The notes under the pieces are model-generated. The model saw only the letters and a list, made by a program, of their open reading frames with translations. It was not told the DNA's origin and did not search any database. The position numbers and the translations under genes are program-made. From a bacterium (GTDB taxonomy: Bacteria; Eremiobacterota; Eremiobacteria; Baltobacterales; Baltobacteraceae), in assembly GCA_021782295.1 (NCBI GenBank), contig JAJXVC010000133.1:1-5566 (forward strand): a stretch of DNA of 5,566 bases, given 5' to 3'. Positions 1-5,566 of the stretch are shown here, piece after piece (position 1 is the stretch's first letter; every line of letters starts with the position of its first letter).

Positions 1-441
1 ACGATCGGTCGTGCGGCGCGCCATGTCGAAGGCAAAGTCGTGATGTACGCGGACAACGTGACCGAGTCGATGGCGCGCGCGATCGGCGAGACGCGCCGTC
101 GCCGCGAGCGTCAGACCGCCTATAATCTCGAACACGGCATCGAGCCGCGCAGCGTTCGTAAGGAAGTGCGCGATATTTTAGCGATGGTCGGGGGCGGGGA
201 TCGCGGAGAGAAAAAAGCGAGTGCGCGCGATCGCCTGCCGCGCGAAGTCGCGGCACGAATGGCCGCCGATCTCGAGAAGAAGATGCGCGAGTTTGCCGCA
301 AACCTCGAATTCGAAAAAGCGGCCGCGGTTCGCGACGAGCTCATCGAGATCCGCAAGCAGAGCGGAGCGGCGGAGTCGATTTTATTTGGAGCGCGGGCGC
401 CGAAAGTGCTCGAACGCGCGCTCGACGAATCGATCTCGTGA
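1..441 (+). CDS. uvrB: UvrABC system protein B, C-terminal fragment (5' end outside window)
   Basis: Excision-repair helicase-like subunit: it receives damaged DNA from UvrA, verifies the lesion using ATP, and recruits UvrC. Only the last 146 residues are in the window, read in frame from base 1 to the TGA at 439-441. The fragment opens inside helicase motif VI (TIGRAAR, fragment residues 1-7, containing the arginine finger region), followed by the conserved stretch VVMYADNVTESM and the YNLEHGIEP segment typical of UvrB. A UVR domain (coiled-coil hairpin that binds UvrC or UvrA) lies at about residues 91-118, with the hallmark FEKAA at 104-108. Walker A and the beta-hairpin lie upstream and cannot be checked. 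About 27 residues follow the UVR helix pair (FGARAPKVLERALDES is part of this), whereas E. coli UvrB ends close to the UVR domain. The stop overlaps the next gene by 1 nt. The identity is secure from the motif VI plus UVR combination; UvrC also has a UVR domain but lacks motif VI. Confidence 0.97.
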   Translation, partial: TIGRAARHVEGKVVMYADNVTESMARAIGETRRRRERQTAYNLEHGIEPRSVRKEVRDILAMVGGGDRGEKKASARDRLPREVAARMAADLEKKMREFAANLEFEKAAAVRDELIEIRKQSGAAESILFGARAPKVLERALDESIS

Positions 442-454
442 TGATCGATCTCGT
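429..454 (+). repeat. 11-bp direct repeat with 15-bp period at the uvrB/HAD junction
   Basis: ATCGATCTCGT occurs at 429-439 and again at 444-454, so the end of uvrB and the start of the HAD gene share the same 11 bases five codons apart. The copies are read in different frames (ending ESIS in uvrB, IDLV in HAD). It may be a trace of a short tandem duplication or chance in DNA rich in GATC words. Confidence 0.45.
438..443 (+). other. uvrB stop / HAD start overlap (coupled translation site)
   Basis: The bases GTGATG contain the uvrB stop TGA (439-441), an ATG at 441 and an alternative GTG at 438. Either start overlaps the stop, so ribosomes ending uvrB can reinitiate directly on the HAD gene. 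The arrangement is read from the sequence; coupling is inferred from the overlap and the lack of a separate ribosome-binding sequence. Confidence 0.75.
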
Positions 455-1172
455 ACTCTTCGACCTCGACGACACGCTGCATGACGACACGCAGGCCTGT
501 CTGCTCGCCGGCATGGAGGCCGCAGAGGAGGTCGCGCGCCTTCGCGGTGTCGATGCGCGCGCGCTCGCCGACGCCTACGCGCGCGAGGCGGCGACCTTCT
601 GGCACGGGCTAACGAGGGAGAGCCTCCGGACGCAACTCAAGGGTCTTCGCGAGCGTATGTGGGAGAGCGCGCTCGCAGCGGTCGGCGTCGAGGATCGCGC
701 GCTCGCGCGAACGGTCGCGCAGCGCTACTACGAACTGCGAAAAAAATACTTTACGCTCTTTCCGGGGGCGTTGGAGTTGCTGGAGGAGCAACGCGCGCGC
801 GGACGTCGGCTTGGGATCCTCACCAACGGCTTCGCCGAGACGCATATCGAGAAAATCGCGTTGCTCGGGCTCACCGATGCCGTCGATGCCACCTTCTTCG
901 CCGACGATGCCGGCCTACTGAAGCCCGATCCGGCCTTCTTCGAACATGCGTGTAAGCAGCTCGGGGTCGCACCGAAGCATGCAGCGATGGTCGGCGACCG
1001 GTACGACCGCGATATCGCGGGGGCGCTTGCCTCGGGGATGACCGCGATTTGGCTCAACATCACCGGCGAGCAACTGCCGGCGGGCGCGCCGGCTCCGCAT
1101 GCAACCGTTACCGCCTTCTCGGGGGTTGGTCGAGCGCTGGAGACCGCTGCTGCGCGGTCGGGGAATGGATAA
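441..1172 (+). CDS. HAD-superfamily hydrolase (haloacid dehalogenase-like phosphatase, subfamily IA type)
   Basis: Probable cytosolic Mg2+-dependent phosphatase acting on a small phosphorylated metabolite or nucleotide. All four HAD motifs are present (numbering from ATG 441, 243 aa): motif I FDLDDT with nucleophile D8 and general acid D10; motif II LTNG with T128; motif III K161 in LLKPDPAFF; motif IV GDRYDRD with D186 and D191. The long helical segment between motifs I and II (about residues 15-105) is a C1-type cap, as in the YjjG, NANP/HDHD4 and phosphoglycolate-phosphatase-like families, and the length is normal for them. The start could be ATG 441 (1 nt overlap with the uvrB stop) or GTG 438 (4 nt overlap, one extra residue); I prefer ATG. 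No Shine-Dalgarno sequence precedes either, so translation is probably coupled to uvrB. The uvrA start lies 3 nt after its stop. The enzyme class is firm. The substrate is unknown: a nucleotidase role would suit the repair setting but is inference. Confidence 0.93.
   Translation: MIDLVLFDLDDTLHDDTQACLLAGMEAAEEVARLRGVDARALADAYAREAATFWHGLTRESLRTQLKGLRERMWESALAAVGVEDRALARTVAQRYYELRKKYFTLFPGALELLEEQRARGRRLGILTNGFAETHIEKIALLGLTDAVDATFFADDAGLLKPDPAFFEHACKQLGVAPKHAAMVGDRYDRDIAGALASGMTAIWLNITGEQLPAGAPAPHATVTAFSGVGRALETAAARSGNG
1160..1166 (+). promoter_or_regulatory. Weak candidate ribosome binding site for uvrA
   Basis: A purine-rich stretch (GGGGAAT) inside the last codons of the HAD gene lies about 9-10 nt before the uvrA ATG at 1176. 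It matches the Shine-Dalgarno consensus only partly. It is nevertheless the best ribosome-binding candidate seen near any of the four starts. Reinitiation by ribosomes ending at 1172 is an equally good explanation. Confidence 0.3.
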
Positions 1173-1175
1173 CGC

Positions 1176-4145
1176 ATGGGGCACGGACTCGAATCGATCG
1201 TTATTAAAGGCGCGCGGGAGCACAATCTCAAGAACGTCGATTTGACGCTGCCCCGCAATCGTTTGATCGTCGTCACCGGGCTCTCCGGCTCGGGCAAGTC
1301 GTCGCTTGCGTTCGACACAATCTACGCCGAAGGGCAGCGCCGCTACGTCGAGTCGCTCTCGTCGTACGCCCGCCAATTTCTCGGACAGATGGAGAAGCCC
1401 GATGTCGATTACATCGAAGGGCTCTCCCCGGCGATCTCGATCGATCAAAAGTCGACTTCGCGCAATCCGCGCTCGACCGTGGGAACGGTCACCGAGATCT
1501 ACGATTACTTGCGTCTGCTTTTCGCGCGCATCGGCGTGCCGCATTGCCCGAAATGCGGCCGTGCCATTACGACGCAGAGCAGCGAACAGATCGTCGATGC
1601 GATCCTCGAGTTGCCCGAGGGGACGCGAATCGTCTTGCTGGCGCCGTTGGTGCGCGGGCGGAAGGGCGAATATACGAAACTGTTTGAAGAGATCGCAAAG
1701 GAAGGTTTTGCGCGCGTTCGAGTCGATGGCGAGATGCACGAATTGCGCGAAAAAATCACGATCGATAAAAAACGCAAGCACACGATCGAAGTGGTGGTCG
1801 ATCGTCTCGTCAACAAACCCGATATTCGCAAGCGCCTCACCGATTCGGTGGAGACGACCCTGCGGCTCTCCACCGGCATCGTCACCGCATCGCTGGAAGA
1901 GCCGAAGAGCAAGCCGCGCGAAGTGACGTTCAGCGAAGCGTTTGCATGCGTGGATTGCGGGCTTTCGTTCGAAGAGCTTGCGCCGCGGCTCTTCTCGTTC
2001 AATTCACCCTACGGTGCATGCCCCGCTTGCAGCGGCCTCGGCGAGAAAGTCGAGATCGATCCGTGGAAAGTCATCCCCGACCGCAGCAAGTCGATCGCCG
2101 ACGGGGCGATCGTGCCATGGAGCAAGACGCTGGGAACGGGGCGCTTCCCTTCCATGAATGCGTACTATTTGCAGCAACTCGAGCGCGTGCTGCGCCGCTA
2201 TAACGTACGCATGACGACACCGGTGGAGCGCTTCTCCGATGAAGTGCTCGACGTCGTGCTTTACGGAACCGAGCGCGAGCAAGATTTTTCCTACAAGACG
2301 CGCTCCGGGAAGACCTGGGAATATAAGGCGACCTTCGAAGGCGTCGTCAACAATCTGCAACGGCGTTATTCGGAGACCTCGAGCGAGTACGTCAAAGAAG
2401 ATATCGAAAAATACATGGCGACCTCGGTCTGCCCGGCGTGCAAGGGCGCGCGCCTCAAGCCCGAGGCGCTCGCAGTCACCGTCGGCGACATCAATATCGA
2501 CGAACTGACGCGCCTTTCGGTGGAGCGCGCGGAGCATTTCTTCGGAACGCTTCAACTGCGCGAGCGCGATTTGCAGATCGCGCACCAAATCGTAAAAGAG
2601 ATTCGCGCGCGCCTGAGTTTTCTTTCCAACGTCGGGCTCGACTACTTGACGCTCGCGCGCTCGGCGACGACGCTCTCGGGCGGCGAGTCGCAGCGCATTC
2701 GTCTGGCAACGCAGATCGGCAGCGCGCTCGTCGGCGTCCTCTACATTCTCGACGAGCCTTCGATCGGGCTGCACCAACGCGATAACGACCGTCTCTTGGC
2801 GACGCTTCGCACCCTGCGCGATATCGGCAACACGCTCGTCGTCATCGAGCACGACGAAGACACCATGCGCGCAGCCGACGTGATGGTCGATATCGGTCCG
2901 GGGGCGGGCGCCGAGGGCGGCGAGATTCTCACCGTCGGGACGCTCGACGAGGTGCTGGCGAACACGCGCTCGGAGACCGGTGCCTATTTAAGCGGGCGAA
3001 AATTTATTCCGGTGCCGACGCATCGGCGCGTGCCGAAGGGCTGGCTCGACGTGCGGCGAGCGCGGGCCAACAATCTGCGCGATCTCGACCTGCGCATTCC
3101 GCTCGGCGTTTTTTGTGCGGTGACCGGAGTGAGCGGGAGCGGCAAATCTTCCTTGGTAAACCAGGTGATCGTGCGCGCGCTCAACCAGCACTTGCACGGC
3201 GGAGCTCCGGCGGGAACCTACGGCGCGCTCAAGGGCGTCGACGCGCTCGACAAACTCGTCGTCATCGACCAGTCGCCGATCGGCAGAACGCCGCGCAGCA
3301 ATCCGGCGACCTACACCGGCGCCTTCGATCTGATTCGCGATCTCTTTTCGATGGTTCCCGAAGCGAAGATGCGCGGCTATACGCCGGGGCGCTTCTCCTT
3401 CAACGTGAAAGGCGGGCGTTGCGAAGCCTGCCAGGGCGACGGCATCATTAAAATCGAGATGCATTTTCTTCCCGACGTCTACGTCCCATGCGAAGTCTGC
3501 AAAGGGAAGCGCTATAATGCGCAGACGCTCGAAGTGAAGTACAAGGGAAAGAGCATCGCGGACGTTCTCGATATGCGCGTCGACGAAGCCGACGAATTTT
3601 TCTCGACGATTCCGCGGATTCACAATCGCCTGCGCACAATCTGCGACGTCGGCCTCGGCTACATTAAAATGGGGCAGCCCGCGACGACGCTCTCCGGCGG
3701 CGAGGCGCAACGCGTCAAACTCGCGACCGAACTCGCGCGGCGTTCGACGGGGCGTACCTTCTACGTGCTCGACGAACCGACCACCGGCCTGCATTTCGCC
3801 GACATTCATAAATTACTCGAGGTGCTCCAGCGGCTCGTCGCTACCGGCAACACCGTCTTAACCATCGAACACAATCTGGACGTTATTAAGACCGCGGACT
3901 ACGCGATCGATCTCGGGCCGGAGGGCGGCGACCGGGGTGGCACGGTCGTTGCGGTCGGAACCCCCGAGGAATTGGCGCAAAATGCCGCTTCGTACACCGG
4001 CGCGTACCTGAAACCGGTGCTCGCCGACGAACGCGCAACCGGGCGCAAGCGTCCGAATTCGGCGCGGCTACAACAAATCGAATCGGAAAATCTTGCGGTC
4101 CTCGACGATCTCGCGAAGGGTGAGCGTTCCGTCGTCGAAGCCTAG
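1176..4145 (+). CDS. uvrA: UvrABC system protein A (excinuclease ABC subunit A, damage-sensing ATPase)
   Basis: Dimeric ABC-type ATPase that scans DNA for bulky lesions and loads UvrB. Complete at 989 aa against 940 in E. coli. First ATPase half: Walker [10 protein letters not shown] at 35-43; UvrB-binding domain about 119-257, opening with a CPKCG pair (C124, C127); zinc module C258, C261, C282, C285; DNA-contacting insertion domain about 286-400; CPAC pair C419/C422; signature [12 protein letters not shown] at 500-511; Walker B LDEP with D526/E527; H-loop H559. Second half: Walker [10 protein letters not shown] at 651-659; zinc finger C749, C752, C772, C775 with the usual 19-residue loop; signature [12 protein letters not shown] at 839-850; Walker B D866/E867; H-loop H899. 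Every key residue is intact, so it should be active. The family core ends at YLKPVL (about 949). The remaining 40 residues are charged and not part of the E. coli protein. ATG 1176 puts the conserved [10 protein letters not shown] motif at the expected distance. It lies 3 nt after the HAD gene and 4 nt before the VOC gene. Confidence 0.99.
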   Translation: MGHGLESIVIKGAREHNLKNVDLTLPRNRLIVVTGLSGSGKSSLAFDTIYAEGQRRYVESLSSYARQFLGQMEKPDVDYIEGLSPAISIDQKSTSRNPRSTVGTVTEIYDYLRLLFARIGVPHCPKCGRAITTQSSEQIVDAILELPEGTRIVLLAPLVRGRKGEYTKLFEEIAKEGFARVRVDGEMHELREKITIDKKRKHTIEVVVDRLVNKPDIRKRLTDSVETTLRLSTGIVTASLEEPKSKPREVTFSEAFACVDCGLSFEELAPRLFSFNSPYGACPACSGLGEKVEIDPWKVIPDRSKSIADGAIVPWSKTLGTGRFPSMNAYYLQQLERVLRRYNVRMTTPVERFSDEVLDVVLYGTEREQDFSYKTRSGKTWEYKATFEGVVNNLQRRYSETSSEYVKEDIEKYMATSVCPACKGARLKPEALAVTVGDINIDELTRLSVERAEHFFGTLQLRERDLQIAHQIVKEIRARLSFLSNVGLDYLTLARSATTLSGGESQRIRLATQIGSALVGVLYILDEPSIGLHQRDNDRLLATLRTLRDIGNTLVVIEHDEDTMRAADVMVDIGPGAGAEGGEILTVGTLDEVLANTRSETGAYLSGRKFIPVPTHRRVPKGWLDVRRARANNLRDLDLRIPLGVFCAVTGVSGSGKSSLVNQVIVRALNQHLHGGAPAGTYGALKGVDALDKLVVIDQSPIGRTPRSNPATYTGAFDLIRDLFSMVPEAKMRGYTPGRFSFNVKGGRCEACQGDGIIKIEMHFLPDVYVPCEVCKGKRYNAQTLEVKYKGKSIADVLDMRVDEADEFFSTIPRIHNRLRTICDVGLGYIKMGQPATTLSGGEAQRVKLATELARRSTGRTFYVLDEPTTGLHFADIHKLLEVLQRLVATGNTVLTIEHNLDVIKTADYAIDLGPEGGDRGGTVVAVGTPEELAQNAASYTGAYLKPVLADERATGRKRPNSARLQQIESENLAVLDDLAKGERSVVEA

Positions 4146-4149
4146 CGCT

Positions 4150-4515
4150 ATGGGATTAGCAAGCCTCTCGGCGGTCATGCTTGTGTGCGGCGATTTACAT
4201 CGTTCGCTGCGATTCTATCGTGATATTTTGGGCTTCCGCGTGACCGTCGACGCGGCGCCTGCCCGCATCGATCTCGAACTGCGCGAGGGTGTTGCGCTGA
4301 GCCTCCACGCGCGCAGCGGGCTGTTGGCGGTGCGCCCCGGTTCGCTGCAGATGGGTTTCTGCGTGGAGAACGTCGACGGCTTTCTCGCCGACTGTCGCCA
4401 CCTCGAGGTTCCGATCTTTCAGGATGCCTACGACGAACCGTTCGGGCGCATCGCAGTGATCGGCGACCCCGACGGATATCCGATTCAAGTGGCGAGCCCG
4501 CGCGTTCACTCGTGA
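4150..4515 (+). CDS. VOC-superfamily protein (glyoxalase / bleomycin-resistance / dioxygenase fold), substrate unknown
   Basis: Small single-domain protein of 121 aa, the usual size for one VOC module (two beta-alpha-beta-beta-beta repeats). The first repeat shows D15, then SLRFYRDILGF (19-29), the most typical VOC motif. The second shows MGFCVENVDGF (68-78), then FGRIA (98-102) and DPDG (106-109), the standard C-terminal strand signature. Metal-dependent glyoxalase-type members usually have His on strand 1, His at the start of the second repeat and Glu shortly after DPDG. By my alignment these sites are A8, Q67 or M68, and Q113, so the usual ligand set is largely missing. A binding or sequestering role, as in bleomycin-resistance proteins, or a different chemistry, is therefore more likely than glyoxalase I activity. 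ATG 4150 was chosen because it gives the canonical N-terminus; an in-frame ATG at 4093 would overlap uvrA and add residues unlike the family. The stop overlaps the ligA start by 4 nt. The fold is firm, the function unknown. Confidence 0.9.
   Translation: MGLASLSAVMLVCGDLHRSLRFYRDILGFRVTVDAAPARIDLELREGVALSLHARSGLLAVRPGSLQMGFCVENVDGFLADCRHLEVPIFQDAYDEPFGRIAVIGDPDGYPIQVASPRVHS
4512..4515 (+). other. VOC stop / ligA start overlap (GTGA)
   Basis: GTGA carries the ligA GTG start (4512-4514) and the VOC TGA stop (4513-4515). The 4-nt overlap is the classic arrangement for termination-reinitiation coupling. It ties ligA synthesis to translation of the VOC gene and hence to the uvr genes upstream, unless a promoter lies inside the VOC gene or uvrA; I could not see one. 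Confidence 0.8.
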
Positions 4516-5566
4516 ACCTGTCGGAACGCGTCGAGAGACTGCGCGAGCAACTCGACGACGCCAACTACCGCTACTACGTCCTCGACGCGCCGACGATCTC
4601 CGACGCTGCATACGATAAGATGCTGCGCGAACTGCAAGAGATCGAAGATGGGCACCCGGATCTATGCAGCGATCTCTCCCCGACGCGCCGCGTCGGTGCC
4701 GCTCCGTCGACCCGCTTTGCACCGGTCGAACATCGAGCATCGATGCTCAGCCTCGCCAACGCCTTCTCAACCGACGAACTGCGCGCCTTCGACGAGCGTG
4801 TGCGCAAATTACTCGGCGAGGCGAAGGTCGGCTACATCTGCGAACTCAAGATCGACGGGCTCGCCGTCGCGCTGCGCTATCGAGACGGCGCCTTCGTGCA
4901 AGGTGCGACCCGCGGTGACGGCCGCGTCGGTGAAGAGGTCACGGGGAATTTGCGCGTGATTCCCGGCGTCCCGTTGCGTCTGCGGGAGCGGATGCGCGGT
5001 GATTTCGAAGCGCGCGGCGAGGTCTACCTGCGGAAGAGCGATTTTAACGCCTTGAATCTGCGACGCGAACGTGAAGGCGCAGCGCGTTTTGCTAATCCGC
5101 GCAATGCCGCATCGGGTGGGCTGCGCCAGCTCGACCCGGAGCTGACGCGCGAGCGGCATCTTTCGTTTTTCGCCTATACGCTCGTCGATCCGACGCCGGA
5201 GATCGTAACGCAGCATGCCGCGCTCGAACGTTTGCGAGCGCTGGGATTTCCGGTGAATCCGAACGTGCGCCCCGCCGATTCGATCGAGCAAGCGATCGCG
5301 TTCTGCGAAGAATGGGAGCGTCGCCGCGACGAACTCGATTACGAGATCGACGGCGTGGCGATCAAGGTCGATCGCTTCGATTTTCAAGATCGTCTTGGAA
5401 CGGTCGCGCGCGATCCGCGTTGGGCGGTCGCGTTTAAGTTTAAAGCACGCGAGGCGACGACGAAGCTCGAAGCGATTACGGTGAGCGTCGGGCGTACCGG
5501 CACCCTCAACCCCAATGCGGTCCTCGCGCCGGTGGAGATCGGTGGAATCACGATTCGCAACGCCAC
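4512..5566 (+). CDS. ligA: NAD+-dependent DNA ligase, N-terminal half (3' end outside window)
   Basis: Seals nicks in replication, Okazaki-fragment joining and excision repair using NAD+ as AMP donor. 351 codons are visible before the edge, about half of the usual 670 aa. Domain Ia (about 1-60) has the NMN-binding set Y21, Y22, D31, Y34, D35 (YRYYVLDAP then SDAAYD). SPTRRVG is at 56-62 and MLSLANAF at 78-85. The adenylation domain has the catalytic lysine K113 in ELKIDG, with E111 and D115, then R134 in TRGDG, E170 in RGEVYL, R197 in NPRNAASGGLRQLD, K285 in DGVAIKVD and K309 in RWAVAFKFK. The OB fold begins at about 317 with VGRTG (326-330). The rest of the OB fold, zinc finger, helix-hairpin-helix and BRCT domains lie outside. 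GTG 4512 is chosen as start because it gives the E. coli-like N-terminus length and forms GTGA with the VOC stop. No Shine-Dalgarno sequence is seen, so coupling to the VOC gene is likely. All visible catalytic residues are intact. Confidence 0.97.
   Translation, partial: MNLSERVERLREQLDDANYRYYVLDAPTISDAAYDKMLRELQEIEDGHPDLCSDLSPTRRVGAAPSTRFAPVEHRASMLSLANAFSTDELRAFDERVRKLLGEAKVGYICELKIDGLAVALRYRDGAFVQGATRGDGRVGEEVTGNLRVIPGVPLRLRERMRGDFEARGEVYLRKSDFNALNLRREREGAARFANPRNAASGGLRQLDPELTRERHLSFFAYTLVDPTPEIVTQHAALERLRALGFPVNPNVRPADSIEQAIAFCEEWERRRDELDYEIDGVAIKVDRFDFQDRLGTVARDPRWAVAFKFKAREATTKLEAITVSVGRTGTLNPNAVLAPVEIGGITIRNA

Noticed and set aside
227..234. GCGATCGC octamer, also at 5292-5299, resembling the cyanobacterial HIP1 repeat
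   Set aside because: I noticed only two copies in about 5.6 kb, explained by the general richness in GATC/CGATCG words. HIP1-rich genomes carry it far more often.
1755..1780. A-rich runs in uvrA, and a run of A near 739-746 in the HAD gene, as possible slippage sites
   Set aside because: Both genes stay in one frame with intact motifs before and after the runs, and no alternative downstream frame looks coding.
915..1781. 288-codon open frame on the - strand opposite the HAD gene and uvrA
   Set aside because: It lies opposite two genes with full conserved motifs. GC-rich codon bias keeps antisense frames open, and its product is Arg/Ala/Asp-rich with no recognisable domain.
2004..2852. 282-codon open frame on the - strand inside uvrA
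   Set aside because: Antisense shadow of uvrA with low-complexity composition and no family motif. A similar long frame at 2988-3809 is rejected for the same reason.
3513..3518. Perfect TATAAT (-10-like) inside uvrA, and another at 121-126 inside uvrB
   Set aside because: Each simply encodes a Tyr-Asn pair in a conserved segment, and neither has a convincing -35 element at the right spacing or a gene start just downstream.
4093..4149. Upstream ATG that would extend the VOC protein by 19 residues into uvrA
   Set aside because: The extra residues are Ser/Arg-rich and unlike the VOC family, and they overlap the uvrA coding end. ATG 4150 gives the canonical N-terminus and a 4-nt gap.

Overview
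The window holds five genes on the + strand with almost no space between them: the 3' end of uvrB, a HAD-superfamily phosphatase, a complete uvrA, a short VOC (glyoxalase/bleomycin-resistance fold) protein, and the 5' half of ligA, the NAD+-dependent DNA ligase. No stretch over 5 bp lies outside a gene, and I see no internal promoter, terminator, RNA gene, mobile element or CRISPR array.

Layout: uvrB (enters from the left, ends 441), HAD (441-1172, overlapping the uvrB stop by 1 nt), uvrA (1176-4145, 3 nt gap), VOC (4150-4515, 4 nt gap), ligA (4512 to the right edge, overlapping the VOC stop by 4 nt as GTGA). This is the geometry of one polycistronic, translationally coupled operon. None of the four visible starts has a strong Shine-Dalgarno sequence.

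Function: UvrA and UvrB recognise and verify damage in nucleotide excision repair, and LigA seals the nick left after resynthesis, so the cluster encodes the first and last steps of the same pathway. No uvrC, uvrD or polA is visible. The HAD and VOC genes are the two unassigned members. Their position invites hypotheses about nucleotide clean-up or toxin and metabolite handling, but the sequence does not show a substrate for either.

Organism: certainly bacterial (UvrA, UvrB, NAD+-type LigA). The DNA is GC-rich by eye (around 60%), with G or C at most third codon positions and many GATC/CGATCG words. Codon use looks uniform across all five genes, so I see no sign of recent transfer. The protein motifs fit a deep-branching, high-GC, probably environmental bacterium (Eremiobacterota- or Chloroflexota-like lineages are possible), but this placement is only a guess.

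Assessment: this is mostly a conserved DNA-repair neighbourhood and I do not see a clearly new system. The points most worth a second look are the two uncharacterised genes threaded between repair genes, the loss of the usual metal-ligand positions in the VOC protein, and non-core C-terminal tails on UvrB and UvrA.
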